From: Maratus speciosus
Taxonomy: Eukaryota; Arthropoda; Arachnida; Araneae; Salticidae
Direction: 5' to 3'
DNA length: 64,000 nt
NCBI GenBank assembly: GCA_963932465.1
Contig: OZ010793.1
Span: forward strand, 365,518,459-365,582,458
The notes under the pieces are model-generated. The model worked only from the letters and a program-made list of their open reading frames with translations, searched no databases and was not told the origin of the DNA. Position numbers and translations under genes: made by a program. Every line of letters begins with the position of its first letter. Position 1 is the first letter of the stretch. Shown piece after piece: positions 36,084 to 47,680 of the stretch.

Positions 36084-36454
36084 GGCGCCCCCCCCCCCCC
36101 CCCTCTTTTAAAAAGAAAATTTACCACGGGAATTTTAATAAATCTCTAATAGCCGGATTTTGAAAATTTTAAGTGTGTAAGCATTAAATACGTAATGCTG
36201 AATTACGTAATCAGTTTTGCCAAATATTGATTCATTAAAACCTTGAAAACCGTACCGAAAGGAACCGAAATATATTCAGCTTTAAGCAGGTTTCCATCTT
36301 AGCAGATATAATTGTTCATATCCTTTCTCTTGAAAAAATAAATACGTTTTCTTTAAAGACCGAATTCCGTATATACAGATTTCATTTTCAAATATTTTAC
36401 GGTAGTTGTCGTATTTGAGGCGTTTAAAGTCACAGTTATGTGAATTATGGGACT

Positions 36455-36680
36455 AAATTAGTCGCACGAAGACATTCGCAAGGTAATATTAAACTTATGG
36501 GAGCGTTTTTGACAAATTTCTCGCTCGCATTTTGTTACTTTTAAATAATTTTTTTTTTCATGGGATACCTGAGATTAATATCTAATGTTGTACTTTTGTA
36601 CTTTTTCGGGTTTGGTTACTAATATATGTATATTCGGATACTTTCATTTTTGGAAAACTGTTTGGGACCCGTTCTGAAAT
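36455..36680. repeat. Fragment related to TTAA foldback elements
   Basis: GGTAATATTAAACTTATGGG resembles the arm of the foldback at 23216, and TACTTTTTCGGGTTTGGTTAC...ACTTTCATTTTTGG resembles that at 24732. It lies within the 3.5-kb TA element. Confidence 0.4.
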
Positions 36681-38784
36681 TTAAAGTGTTTTGTTTGACC
36701 TTTAAAGCAATTAATAGATAATTTTAAAATTTTATATATTTTTGCATGCTAAAATGATATAATCTCTTCTTATATTTATTGATATAAGTGGAAAAATTGA
36801 CAATATGTTTTAAAACTAATCTTTTAAATATTTTTTATATAACTAGTGATCTCAAATATTTTATTAACAGAATTTATAAATTTTACAATACATAAATGCA
36901 TAACATTAGTTAGTGAAATAATCTGGTGTCATTTTTATTGTAGCTATTTTATAAGGTAAAAGTAATTTCTTTCATAAAAGATATTTATCTTTTGAGTCCC
37001 CCCTTTTATATGGAGCTACTTCAATTTTTGCTATCTTTAAAACAGTAAAACATTAAAACATATATGTTAACAATAATTGGTAAATAAAATGTACCATTGT
37101 AGTGGGGAATAAAATATGTTTTTCGCAAACTTTCATACCTGGGTGATTTTCAAAAAAGCGTCATTTTATTGTCCTTTAACATTTGCACAGAAAAATAGTT
37201 AAATATCATAATTTTAATTATTGCATTTTAACTATCATGTTTTTAATGATAATTTACAGATATATTATTATTTATAAAAATTTTAAAAATAAGAAATATA
37301 TTCTTTTGTAAGTCAAAATGCGTCATTACCATAGGTTGTCCCAACAAGCAATTTATTAGGTAAAGATTTGACAAAGTTCTATTTAAAACAGATGGTTATA
37401 TTTTTTATATACATTTTTATTTATTAAGATGCTACAAATTAAAAAAATATTTATTTTCATTAATTAAACTTATCTATAATTCTTAATATTTTTTTTTTAA
37501 ACCGCGTCCCAAGAAAGAGTGTCATTGCCATGCTTCTGACAAAAAGTTCCCCTGGATTTTTTTAGAGGACAGCACATGCCTTTTATCAAGGCAAAAGTAC
37601 TCCTTAGAAGTCAACTTGTTATCAGGTTTAGGTAAATAGAGTAAATAGTTTTATAGTTTCAATAAAACAAACAAAGACTTAGAATGTTTTGGTGAGTATT
37701 CTTTTGTAAGTCATTACCGTACCCAATTCTAATTTATAATTAAATGAACTTTTATTTCTTAATCTGCTTTTATTATATGAGAGATAGAAAATCATTGTAT
37801 AGGCCAGAAGATATAATGGCTGCCATTTATGCCTGGGGAAAAATAAAAATATTTTGCTTAATTTGTCATTACCGTAGCTGTCATTACTGCGCTCACTTAC
37901 GTCATTATACCAAGTGCATTAAAATTTAAAAATTAGTTTTAAAATGTTAAATTAGTAATTTGGTCTCTGCTGATGCTTGTATGTTTATGAATTAAATGTA
38001 TATTAAAAGTATGTTTATGATGTTTATGAGTTAAAGTAATTATTTACAAACAATTAAAACTTTCTGATTATTTCTAAAAAATTGATTTTGTTATTCCAAA
38101 ACATGGGCAGATTTTGAAAATGACAAACCTATTCCATTGATACCTGGAAAAATATGTATGCATTATAAAAATTATAAAATTTATCAAAATTAAGCAAAAA
38201 ATCGTTTTTAATTTAAACTATCGTGCCAGTAAGTTACTATATATTGAAAAATTATTTTAAACAATGCTTTGAAGTTAACATTGTTATACACTTAAAGTTA
38301 CTGTCTAAATAGGAAAATTGTCTCATTCATCTACACTCTATTGTACTTTTAAAATTATATAAATTGATTGAATATAAAATGTCTGTTGAGATGAAAATAA
38401 AGACGCGAGTGTACAAATAATAGATAATTTACTGCTACCAATTTTTAGAAGTCGACATACACAATTAAATCCGCGGAGAACATTTGAATAATCGCGGCAA
38501 AACTACGTTTTTCATGGTTTTTAAGAAAATTGAAAAAATTGTCCCATTTTTGAAATAGCGTACTGCGCTTGCTATTGAGTGTATAAAAAAGTTGTAAATA
38601 TGAAAGTTGTAGAGAATTTTATCCTCTTTAATATTGTAACTGACAAATAATATGCTACGGCAACGAGTCTCGAGATATTTCCAAAAAAATAAAAAAAATG
38701 TCCCAAAATGTTGTTGTTTTTTGGCCACAGAAAATTTAGCCTTAAGAAATTTTGTTAGAAAACTTGGTTTTCCTTGTTGGCATC

Positions 38785-38820
<36 letters not shown>

Positions 38821-39024
38821 CTACCCCGACCTTTTGCAAGGTAAAATGTGCATTTCCCCTGGACTAAAGCTTTATCATGTGATTTTGTTTACAAATAATA
38901 TTGTTAACTATCAGGAAAAAAAATCAAAATTTTTACTCGATAAATAAAAATTATTTTATAATATGCCCCAGACCCCGTAAATTGAATAAAGTTTTCAATG
39001 AATTTTTCGATACTTTTATACTTT

Positions 39025-40394
39025 TTAGGGTTTCGTACTTAAACGGTAAAAACGGAACCATAAGATCACCCCTGTGTCGGTCTGTCACAGCCATTCTACT
39101 CGTAAACTTATGGAGCGTGGCAAGTTCAAATTGGGGGGAGTAATAAAGACTATTGATCCACATATTTGCAGATTATTAAACATTCACAAATATGTTCAGT
39201 AAAAATGTAGAGGGTCTAATTAAGTTACTTGAAAAAAAAATTCTTTGTATATATCGTGTGGGGTATCGTGTGAAAGCTTTCGTAATGCTGAATACAAAAA
39301 TACCATTTCTTTTAATTTTAGGTATTATATTTTCAGAGATATCGTCGAAAATGTAGTTCAAAAATGTGCCCCCCCCCCCTTCCTTCTATTGAAATTAAAA
39401 TTATGAAAAAATAGGGGTAGTAGACGTTAATTTAAACCTTGCAGGAAAACTGTAGAGATTACCCTAAGGTCACATAGTTTTTGATAAAATCGCATTTTTC
39501 CGTTACACACAAATTTCGATTTGCAGGTATTCAGCAAAGGTGTTGAGGAGCACTGGTGGTACCTATCGTAACAGAAGTATAAAAGCATTGTTGATAATGA
39601 TTTTCGAAAAAAATCGTCGGTAATTAGCCGGGATATTAACCCTTAAAGACACGGACGGATTGGACATACATAATGACGGGGCGGCGTACTCTATGCATCA
39701 TCGACTTTTAAAGACCAGATAACAACTTTTAATGAAATTTTTGTGTAATGCAATGCCCAGTAGCAATATAAAAGAATAAACATAAAATTGTTAAAAACAG
39801 ACTCATTTAATGAGAATTAATCACATAAATATTATGGGATTCGCGACTACTTTGCATTGAGTGGATCTCTCAACACGCCTTCCATGTCTTTAACAGTTAA
39901 TTAAAAACTATCTGAAAAAACGCGACACGGACCAAGGCGGCGTTGCAACTTTGCGACCTCCTTTCAAAGCGCGCTTAGCATAATGCCAAATTTAAACTTT
40001 GAACAGGGCTTTGTTTTAGTTACACTGTAAAAAGAAAAGATTATTTACTATGCTGAATTTAATTTTATGAAATGCCAAATGAAGTTTAAATATGCACTGC
40101 TTTTATTGTCAGTACCGAATTAAGTTGATCATAGACAGATTAGGATAAGATTAAAACAGGAGTTATACATAATAGCATTATTTGATAATATCTTAATGAC
40201 TTCATGTCTTTGAACTTTTATGGTATACCCATTCATACATTTCTAACTATTACCCAACCCTTACGTTGTATAGTTTTTTACAAAGTCTTGTTATTCTTTT
40301 TGCAACGATTTTTTTTTTTAAATAACAAAGTTAATAATTCGTATATTTATTGTACGGAACCTTCTGAGCGCGAGTAATACTCGCACTTGACCGT
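39025..40394 (-). mobile_element. ACGGAACC-family element, copy 2
   Basis: Left hairpin AGGGTTTCGTA...ACGGAACC (39027-39059) is followed by a GTCGGTCTGTCAC tract; right short repeat TACGGAACCTT (40353-40363) is followed by GAGCGCGAGTAATACTCGC and ACTTGACC. The outer strand reads TAAAAA beyond the hairpin. Both terminal parts align with copy 1 at 13026-14690. The middle (about 39420-39785) differs from copy 1 and holds TTAACCCTTAAAGACACGG at 39636, which looks like the end of a TTAA element. Confidence 0.75.
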
Positions 40395-41968
40395 TTATTT
40401 TAGCTATTCATCTGATTATAAATAAAAATTAAGGTTTTATTTTACAGCTACTTTCCTAGAAATTTCGATTGTTTGTATGAATCTTTTCCTGCTGAATTTA
40501 TTTAAAGCAACGACTAATCGGCAATAATGAAAGATATTAAGATCTGCCATAATAATTATTTTAAGCATTGTTTACAGTAATATCTTATTAATATTAGCAG
40601 GCAGAACTAAATTTACAATTAACTATTGACATATGAAGTATCTCATAGAAATTTTTAAACAATAAGTTAAGTATTATCCAGATGTGACAAAATATTTATC
40701 GAACTTTTAATCTTAACAAAGATGTATAAGTCCAGTAATGATGGATATATACTTATGCGTCTTATTCTGAACAATGTATTTTTTTTAATGTGTATTGCTT
40801 TACTATAATGATTTACATTTCAAATATTGAAGATAAATGTTCAACAGACTTTGGAGTTCATATTTATTCTGTTTATAAATCTGAAAAAGTGTAAAACATC
40901 GTAATGTTACTTGTATTTAAAATTATGATTTATTGATTTTATTTTGGATATTCGCCGCCATTTTATTTGTTTGATAATCAGAGCTTTATTTTGCACTATT
41001 GAAATTTCCTGTAAAATAATTATTTCATTCACCATATATTTTTACGCTCCCTTTACCATTTATCTAGAAAATGGTAGGAACAACCGGATCAGTGATTGTA
41101 TAATGTGTTGCAATTGTATATGTTGCAATGTAACCATAATTTTATCTCCATCCTGAAGTGCGCTTCATACTTTGTTAAGTAATCGTTATTTATAAAGGCT
41201 GTTGAATTATTGGGCAGTTTTCTGCATTGATAAATGGAAAATGTCAATTTTCTTATGGTAATTTTTTTTACTGTATACTTTTCTTGTAGATCATCTCAAA
41301 CTCTTTTAATTAAATGATAGAGATTTTGATATCGCTCAGTTTTATTGTAGTATATGAATTTTCGTATTACAACAATAGTCTGATTTTGGGGGGTTTTAAA
41401 GCAATCATTTGAAAATCACTTTATTTTTCTATAGAAATATTTTTTGAACTGTTTAAAAAAAAAAAAAAAAATCTGCTATGATTTGCGGATATCTAAAACT
41501 GCCGTCTTTCCACCTACTACTGACGAAGTCAACGCCTATTATGAAGGAAAATAGACCCTTATTTGCTTTTAGAAGCGTTCAACCTTGGTCAGAAAATTAT
41601 ACCCTTCAGTAAACCAGTGTGGGTGAAGCATACTCTACCATATGATTGGCAAAGAGTGACAAAATAGAGTCCACTACTATTAAGCGTCGTCGCTAGTCTT
41701 TTAACAGCGATCCGCTTCCAGTTTCTCTGTATACAGAATTTGCCATCCGTGTCTAATGATTACGTTTCTAACATCTTCCGTACCTAACTATCAATTTTTT
41801 CCTTCACCAGGTTGTCGTAAGCAGCATGCCACTTTTTCTAAGGATGTCTTTAAGTCAAATTATCTGTGTGTTTATTTATTTTTGCAGGCGAGGATAGTTT
41901 CTTTTTCCGAAAAATGTAGTGAAGTATGGCGTCTAATTGAGTTGATTATTTATCTATCTGCATGCCAT

Positions 41969-41969
<1 letters not shown>
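40395..41969. other. Unannotated stretch
   Basis: AT-rich; A run at 41456-41471. 41500-41900 is less AT-rich with a good pyrimidine-AG at about 41887, but no continuous conserved coding sequence follows. Nothing recognised. Confidence 0.45.

Positions 41970-42014
<45 letters not shown>
41970..42014. repeat. 45-T homopolymer
   Basis: Uninterrupted T tract, which produces a spurious phenylalanine tail in an open frame ending here. Length is likely unreliable in any assembly. Confidence 0.9.
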
Positions 42015-42017
<3 letters not shown>

Positions 42018-43184
42018 CTAGAAGCACTTTAAAAATACCTATCTCTGCTTGTATTTTTAGATCATGTTTCTTCTTTTCTTTCCATATCCATTAAATGGAC
42101 TGGTCAAATTTTTAAAAATTCTGTGATCATTTTTTATGCATTAAAAAAGTTAACAATATATTTTCAGTGTTATAATTTGTATTAAATCTAATTTTAGACT
42201 TAATTATGTTGTTTAATTTATACTTATTCAGCAGTCTTTAAGAATTTGCAATGGACGTTTAAAAAAAATACATTATTATTATTTCTAAATAGTAAACGAC
42301 TTGAAATTAATCTATGTAGGTGTTACTGAAATAATTTAATATTTAGAATGTGTTGAATGGTTGAACTCTGTTAATTCCATAATACTATATTATATTGTTG
42401 CGCTTGTATGTGTGTATGTATACTCTCAGTTGAATATACGTATGAATGTTACATTGAACGAATGAACATTCCCTTATTGGTTAGCTGTATAATATCGTAA
42501 TTATCCTAAAGGTTTATAATCTGGTTCAGAGAAAAGAACCATTGGAAAAAGATGAGTTTTAGGAATAGTTAAAAGTCCTTCCGGCCTATACCGGGAAGAA
42601 AATGTAGCTTTCTTATTCCTTGGTTTCAAGAATTCAGCTAATTTTACTCAAACACACAGAGCTAAAATGCGTGGAATCCGATTATAGAAGTTTCTAAGTT
42701 TTCATCAATATTGAATTCGAAAATTCGGATGAGAATTTAAAAAAAATTATTTGCTATCACCATGTTTCCTTCATTTTCTTTGTGAACTTTCTTTGGTGGC
42801 ATTTCGTCAAGTATCGCCAACCTTGGCGAGAATTTGACATTAGCGGGTATAACTGTGGTAGTTTTAACTGTACGGGAATTGGAACAATGGTTATAACATT
42901 GAAAAAAAAATTGCGAGAAACCATGTTCAATGACACTTATAAATTATACCCATATACCCATTTATGGAAGAATCCCTTATTTTGATTTTCTTTTATTTAA
43001 CTCAACTTGATTTTTGTACGTAGAGATGGGATTTTTTTATTCACTTCTTGATGTTCTAGAATTATAACCGTTACGTTCATATGTGCGTTTCCGATGACAA
43101 TACAGCATTTTAACATTTTTAGAATTTAGTTATTAATTAATACACTATTTTAAAGCATTTTTCCATTAACCTGTCACAGTTTAT
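42015..43184. other. Unannotated stretch
   Basis: AT-rich. 42400-42620 is somewhat LTR-like in composition but has no repeat partner near the retroelement that follows. Nothing else recognised. Confidence 0.45.
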
Positions 43185-43570
43185 AAATCGCAAAATATTC
43201 TTTATGTTTACAATTTAAGCAGGAGGGAATTTTGTTATTGAATTGGGTGTATTCTTGAATAACTTGTTTATAATTTAGTCTAAGGAACTTTAGAAATTGT
43301 AGAATTAACCTTACATTTTAGTCTAGTAACTATCGATTGATTCAACCTCTCGACCTTACCATTCGTTTGTGGATGATGGGCTGTGATCAAACGCTGTTTA
43401 ATTTGTGATTAGAAAGGAATTTCTGAAATATAGGAGAAGTAAAGGCTTTATTCCTATTTCTAAATATTTTCTCATGGTACACTAATTTGTTTTTAAATAA
43501 TTAACATGGGTCTCAGTTGTAACACTTTTTGAAGGTAAAGCCTAAACATATCTAATAACACGATCTATTA
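43185..43570 (-). pseudogene. Ty3/gypsy integrase core, C-terminal part, decayed
   Basis: Read on the minus strand, 43335-43395 gives TAHHPQTNGKVERLN, the segment around the last catalytic glutamate of the retroviral-type integrase core. Upstream, the reading EGKK-like context is lost to stops and frameshifts; downstream, similarity fades into sequence like an EY..F block by 43190. No intact frame remains. Confidence 0.8.
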
Positions 43571-43777
43571 TTAAATGTAATTTTTATTGGTAGAATTACA
43601 GCATTTAAATCCACACACAGTATTAATAGTAAGACATTCAAAAAAGTTAATCTGTGGCTGGCGTAGCTTGTAATAAGCCAATTTTTTTTCTGTCTGAGTT
43701 TTTTTATTCCTTTGGCAGATATCGCAATGTTTTACAAATTGGGTCATATCCTGATCTAGTCTTTTTGCCTTCATCAC
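43571..43777 (-). pseudogene. Ty3/gypsy integrase zinc-binding (H2C2) region
   Basis: A 68-residue frame contains VKHCDICQRNKK, the CxxC half of the integrase HHCC zinc domain, followed by QPQINFFECLTINTV, where the family has a W/F...D segment opening the catalytic core. Two of the usual histidines upstream are missing because the preceding sequence is deleted. The frame stops within the core. Confidence 0.8.
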
Positions 43778-43976
43778 GTTTTATAACTGAAGTAACAGGG
43801 ACAGAATAAGGACTATTGCTTTCTTTAATCAAACCAGCTGCTAATAAAGATTAAATATGATTAGAAATTTCCTTTTCTTCTAGAGGAGAAGTACGATATG
43901 GTCTATTACAATCATTACTCACATGAAAATGAAGAGTTCTTGGACTATTGATGGATATGTTCTGATTAAAATACAT
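43765..43976 (-). pseudogene. Ty3/gypsy reverse transcriptase, N-terminal fragment
   Basis: The minus strand reads NRPYRTSPLEEKEI, a stop codon (43853-43851), then LLAAGLIKESNSPYS and VIKRDEGKK. This is the highly conserved opening of Ty3/gypsy reverse transcriptase (PYR..P.E...I...L..G.I..S.SPyssp...vkKkdG). It then joins the integrase sequence within a few codons, so most of RT and all of RNase H are deleted. Confidence 0.85.
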
Positions 43977-44005
43977 TTTTTTCCTTGGATAATAATATAA
44001 TCCTT

Positions 44006-44299
44006 TCAATTGATATTCAAATTAAAAATATCACATTCTTTTAAACCTACTATTGCATATTCTAAGTTGGTATCACATAGAAGAAAATTTATACATTTTT
44101 TAATGTTACCAGTTTTTACAAAAATTTTACATGCTTGATTTACCTGTAAAAAATCTTTAGCTTGACCAACTTTGATAGGAGAAATATTTCTAAGTTTAGT
44201 ATGAATTTTATTTACAAATTTAAGAGACAAAGTTGAAATCGTAGATCCGGTATCAGACAACACAAGAAAATTTAGATCGATTAGCATATCCATATACAA
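44006..44299 (-). pseudogene. Ty3/gypsy aspartic protease fragment
   Basis: A 97-residue frame contains VLSDTGSTIS with the catalytic DTG (SG/TG type) and near its end AIVGLKECDIFNL, matching the IlG.d.l..f segment that closes retropepsins. The order protease, RT, integrase along the minus strand is the Ty3/gypsy order. The start codon is not the native one, since retropepsin is part of a polyprotein. Confidence 0.8.
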
Positions 44300-44382
44300 T
44301 TAATTGTCATATATGTTATCATCAGGAGGTAGTTGATTAATGGGAGGTGGAGTATAAGTTGATAAAGGACTAACATTAAATA

Positions 44383-44760
44383 CACACTCTCTCTCCGTGA
44401 AAAGCATTAACCATTCTTTTATTTTGACAAATTCTGCAAGGTCTCGATGAATATTGTTGCTGAAAATGAGAGTTTTGAACTAATTAACAATATATCGGTG
44501 TCAGCTCCTCAAAATTATGATTTGGCTGGCGAATCCAATGCCTAGATGCATTATTTTGATGTTGAAATGGTCTAACTGGCTCTGAATTATTTCTTATAGT
44601 AGTATTAGTAGTAATAGTAGTAGTAGTACTAGTAGTAGGTGTTGGAATTAGTACAAGTTGTTTTACTAACCTGTACCATTCAGTAGTATTAGCAGGAGGA
44701 TTAACAATTAAAAGATTTTGATACTGTGGGTTTAATCCATCAGTAAGACCCTGTGTATTA
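44383..44760 (-). pseudogene. Ty3/gypsy Gag remnant with zinc knuckle
   Basis: The minus strand reads PCRICQNKRMVNAFHGERVC (44440-44383), a CxxC...H....C knuckle as in nucleocapsid of arthropod gypsy-like elements. Further upstream, 44760-44640 gives a stretch (GLTDGLNPQYQNLLIVNPP and following) that looks like capsid sequence, and a TAG/TAA trinucleotide tract at 44596-44640. Frames are broken. I find no LTRs on either side. Confidence 0.55.
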
Positions 44761-44804
44761 TTATGGTTTCACATAGATGTTATTTCCTACAAATATCTAT
44801 TTTC

Positions 44805-45116
44805 TTATGAGAGAAAAAAAAACTCTTTCTTCATAACAGAAGAAAAATTTATTGGTTCATTTTCGTAGAGTACAGTTGTAAGCATCCCACCACAGATCAC
44901 AGCTTGTTGCGATATTCCACAATATCTAACCTTAGTAGTTACTTCAGTTGAAACTACATTTAAGATAAGACGATTATAAAAACATTCTAATACTCCAATC
45001 TCTCGCTTCCAGGCAGCAGACATAGCTTTATTAGACAACAAATGCCATGAAATTTGAGCCCCTAAACTTATGTTTTGATGTTTTATAATAAGACGCGTAG
45101 AGTTTTTTAATGGCAC
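44805..45116 (-). CDS. Open frame of 103 residues, unknown; possibly retroelement-derived
   Basis: Starts MPLKNSTRLIIKHQN and ends in KKEFFFLS. I do not recognise a domain. No signal peptide or membrane segment is evident. It sits just upstream (on the minus strand) of the Gag remnant, so it may be the 5' part of the same element, an untranslated leader read by chance, or a different insertion. Its composition is more codon-like than neighbouring random frames, with a balanced mix of residues. No splice or promoter context can be assigned. Confidence 0.3.
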   Translation of the reverse strand: MPLKNSTRLIIKHQNISLGAQISWHLLSNKAMSAAWKREIGVLECFYNRLILNVVSTEVTTKVRYCGISQQAVICGGMLTTVLYENEPINFSSVMKKEFFFLS

Positions 45117-47672
45117 TGCAGATGAGGAAAACTACCAATAATAGGACAAAACTATATTTGACAGTCGTATTTCGACGGAAAAGATCGCCAAACGATTTTT
45201 AGAATAAAATAAAATAAAATGCTATAAACAGATAATTTTAATAGAATTCATAGCGGCATTTTAAGCTTGAGAAATGAAAGCAAATAATGATTATGGGAAA
45301 CGTTTTTTAGAATAGATTTTGAAAGGAAATGAAATTTTAAATAGAAATGAATTTAAGTAAACATAATGAATGGAATGTTATTTAAGATAGTGAATAATTT
45401 AATAAACTAGGATTGTAGAATCATTTTAGAAAGGAGATTTTTATGAAATAAAATTAATGAAGCACGGAAATTTAATTTTTGTAATTATATATATATATAT
45501 CAACATTTGAATGGAGTGTAGTTTTGATGTTTGGTAACCGTGATCGGTGAAACAGTTTTCCTCCGGTTGGAGGCAATAGATAGCTTCTTACTTTTTGTAA
45601 TAGAGGAAACTACCTAATAGTAAAAATGCCAGGAGAAAAAAAAAATAATCAAAATGTAAATGAAAAGATACGTTTAAAAAATCAGAATATTATTCCAACT
45701 TTTTAACATATTCAACCTATAGATATTTCTAACTCGTGAATTTATTTTATCACTTCGTAAACTTGGTAAATAACCACTCTTATACTTAGCCAAAAGTATT
45801 TTGTCCCCGTGTTTTTCCTTAGGGATCTTCTATTTCCATAACTGCAAATAATAATCACACTTATTGAAAATATATATTTGTGGAACTTGAGGCATTTGGG
45901 ACCCGATGATTCTGTCTAAGTTCTAAAAATTTCCATTATTCCATTTCAGTTATTCAATTCCTGCTGTTATTTACTATGCTTTTAGAATCTATGTTATGCG
46001 TGTTGGGGGAACTGTATTTTTGTCAATTAGTTAATGTCATTTTATTCATTCTGTTTTTGTTGGTGGTCGGTAATGTTTATTTAATGGCTATATAGATAGA
46101 TAGATAAAACTGTTGGGTTTGCATATTGAAAATGAATTTATTCTATGTATTATAAAATAAAAACTGATAAATATAATATATTGAAAAAAAAAATATGTAA
46201 GGGCGGGAGAAATAAAAGAAAAGAATGATATAATCGAAGCCTGTGCTTGTTATCTTTAATTTTAACTTCTTATTTTCACAAATAAATGTTATTAAATCAC
46301 TGATTTCTTGTTACACTTGTCTAACTTAGTAACCATCATCTCTGTTACCTGAACTCTATTATCATGATTGTCTGTTTTCGTGTTTTTTCCCTGTATGTAT
46401 ACTTGCTGTTTTCCTCTCTGTATGAATGAAAAGTCCCAGTTTTATTCGTTAATATAGTCGGATTTAATAAACCATTTATTTTATTGAAGTTTATTTTGTT
46501 TGACCTCGTGCTGATTTTTTGCTCATTAATTTCGAAAACTAAACCAGCTATTCTATTGTTTAAAAACAACAACAACAACAACAACAAAAAAGTAGCTTTG
46601 TTAGTGCCTTAATTTAAGGAGATTCTTAAGTTTTCTTATTTTTCCATCCTCAGGTGAGAAAAAATACACCTCGTTATTTCAACGGTTTTTAAGGCTTTTT
46701 CAATTTTCTTTTTTTTTTTTTTTTTTCTGTTGATGTTATTTTTTAAACACTTATTCACTCCATTATTTATTTGTTACCTGTAATCTTGAGTTAAGCCTTT
46801 CTTATTCTGTAAGATGCGCTTTTTAAAAGAATCTCGATAAACATTTTGAGAGATTGAAATTTAAATAACCAGCTTCTGATATGGCTGTTATATTTATAAT
46901 CTTGAATTACCATATATATATATACTCGCGTACTCATCCCCCAAATTAGAGAGGAAAAACAACTTAAAATACCAGTATTTAATGATATTTATCTTCGCTT
47001 CATTTAATCGGAGAAAATATTACGCATTGTCCATTTGGAAATACTGATATTCACCGGTTTTTTCTTTTCGAATTCTGTGGCGACTTATACACGAGTACAC
47101 TGTTTATGAGAAAAAAAAATTGATCTTTACAGAAAAAAAGTAGCTAGGATGTCAGTAAAAAAAATAATGTTTATTTTACGTACATGCATAATCTGTATTT
47201 ATTACGAACTTACGGTTGCGGTTAAAATCTGCTAAGATAACAGAAAGCCCGTAGTAAATACTTTTTATTTCCGTAAAATAAACAGGTTTTTTTAGCCCCC
47301 GGCATGCTATTTCTTTCGGGCAGCAATTAGAGTGTCCTCTCTAAAAAAAATAACGTTTACGTTACATGAGCCAGCTTTAAAACGAACCAGATGTATGTAC
47401 GGGAAAATACTGATAATCTCTACTGCAATTTTATAGACTTCTAAGCATCGCACATTTTCATTTTTTATATCGTCGCAAATAGTGTACATTTTGTATATAA
47501 TTGGATTGCCAATAACATGTTCTAAAGGATTTCTTGTTGGTGATTATTTACAACTGAACAACACTTGCGCCATTTTCAGTCGTGAATTCTTCAACTATGC
47601 TCTCCCAATAATAATATCGTGAAACTCGTGAAAATCATGAAGATTATTCATTATTGTGAAACGGAAACTGAA
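45117..47672. other. Unannotated stretch with microsatellites
   Basis: AT dinucleotides at 45487-45500 and 46912-46924, TAGA at 46093-46106, (AAC)n at 46565-46588, T run at 46709-46726. The 46345-46587 open frame begins in the AAC repeat (a leucine run on the minus strand) and is not convincing. No gene recognised. Confidence 0.5.
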
Positions 47673-47680
47673 ATTCTGGT

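Larger units (their letters stand above)
35380..38864. mobile_element. TA-flanked 3.5-kb DNA transposon with ~0.48-kb inverted ends
   Basis: Left end GTCCAGGGGAAATGTACC and right end (complemented) GTCCAGGGGAAATGCACA are flanked by TA (35378-35379 and 38865-38866). Inverted similarity continues for about 480 bp, including GCAAAAGGTCGGGG, CTCGAGACTCGTTGCCGTAGC and ACACTCAATAGCAAGCGC. The inner 2.3 kb is very AT-rich with scattered GTCATTACC motifs. One frame at 37780-37840 reads KSLYRPEDIMAAIYAWG, resembling the start of the psq helix-turn-helix of pogo/CENPB-like transposases. With the TA target this suggests a dead pogo-type element; the transposase call is weak. Confidence 0.8.

Noticed and set aside
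41756..42016. 86-residue frame ending in a phenylalanine run, with an acceptor-like site at 41887
   Set aside because: The tail is the 45-T tract and no conserved peptide or usable donor follows.
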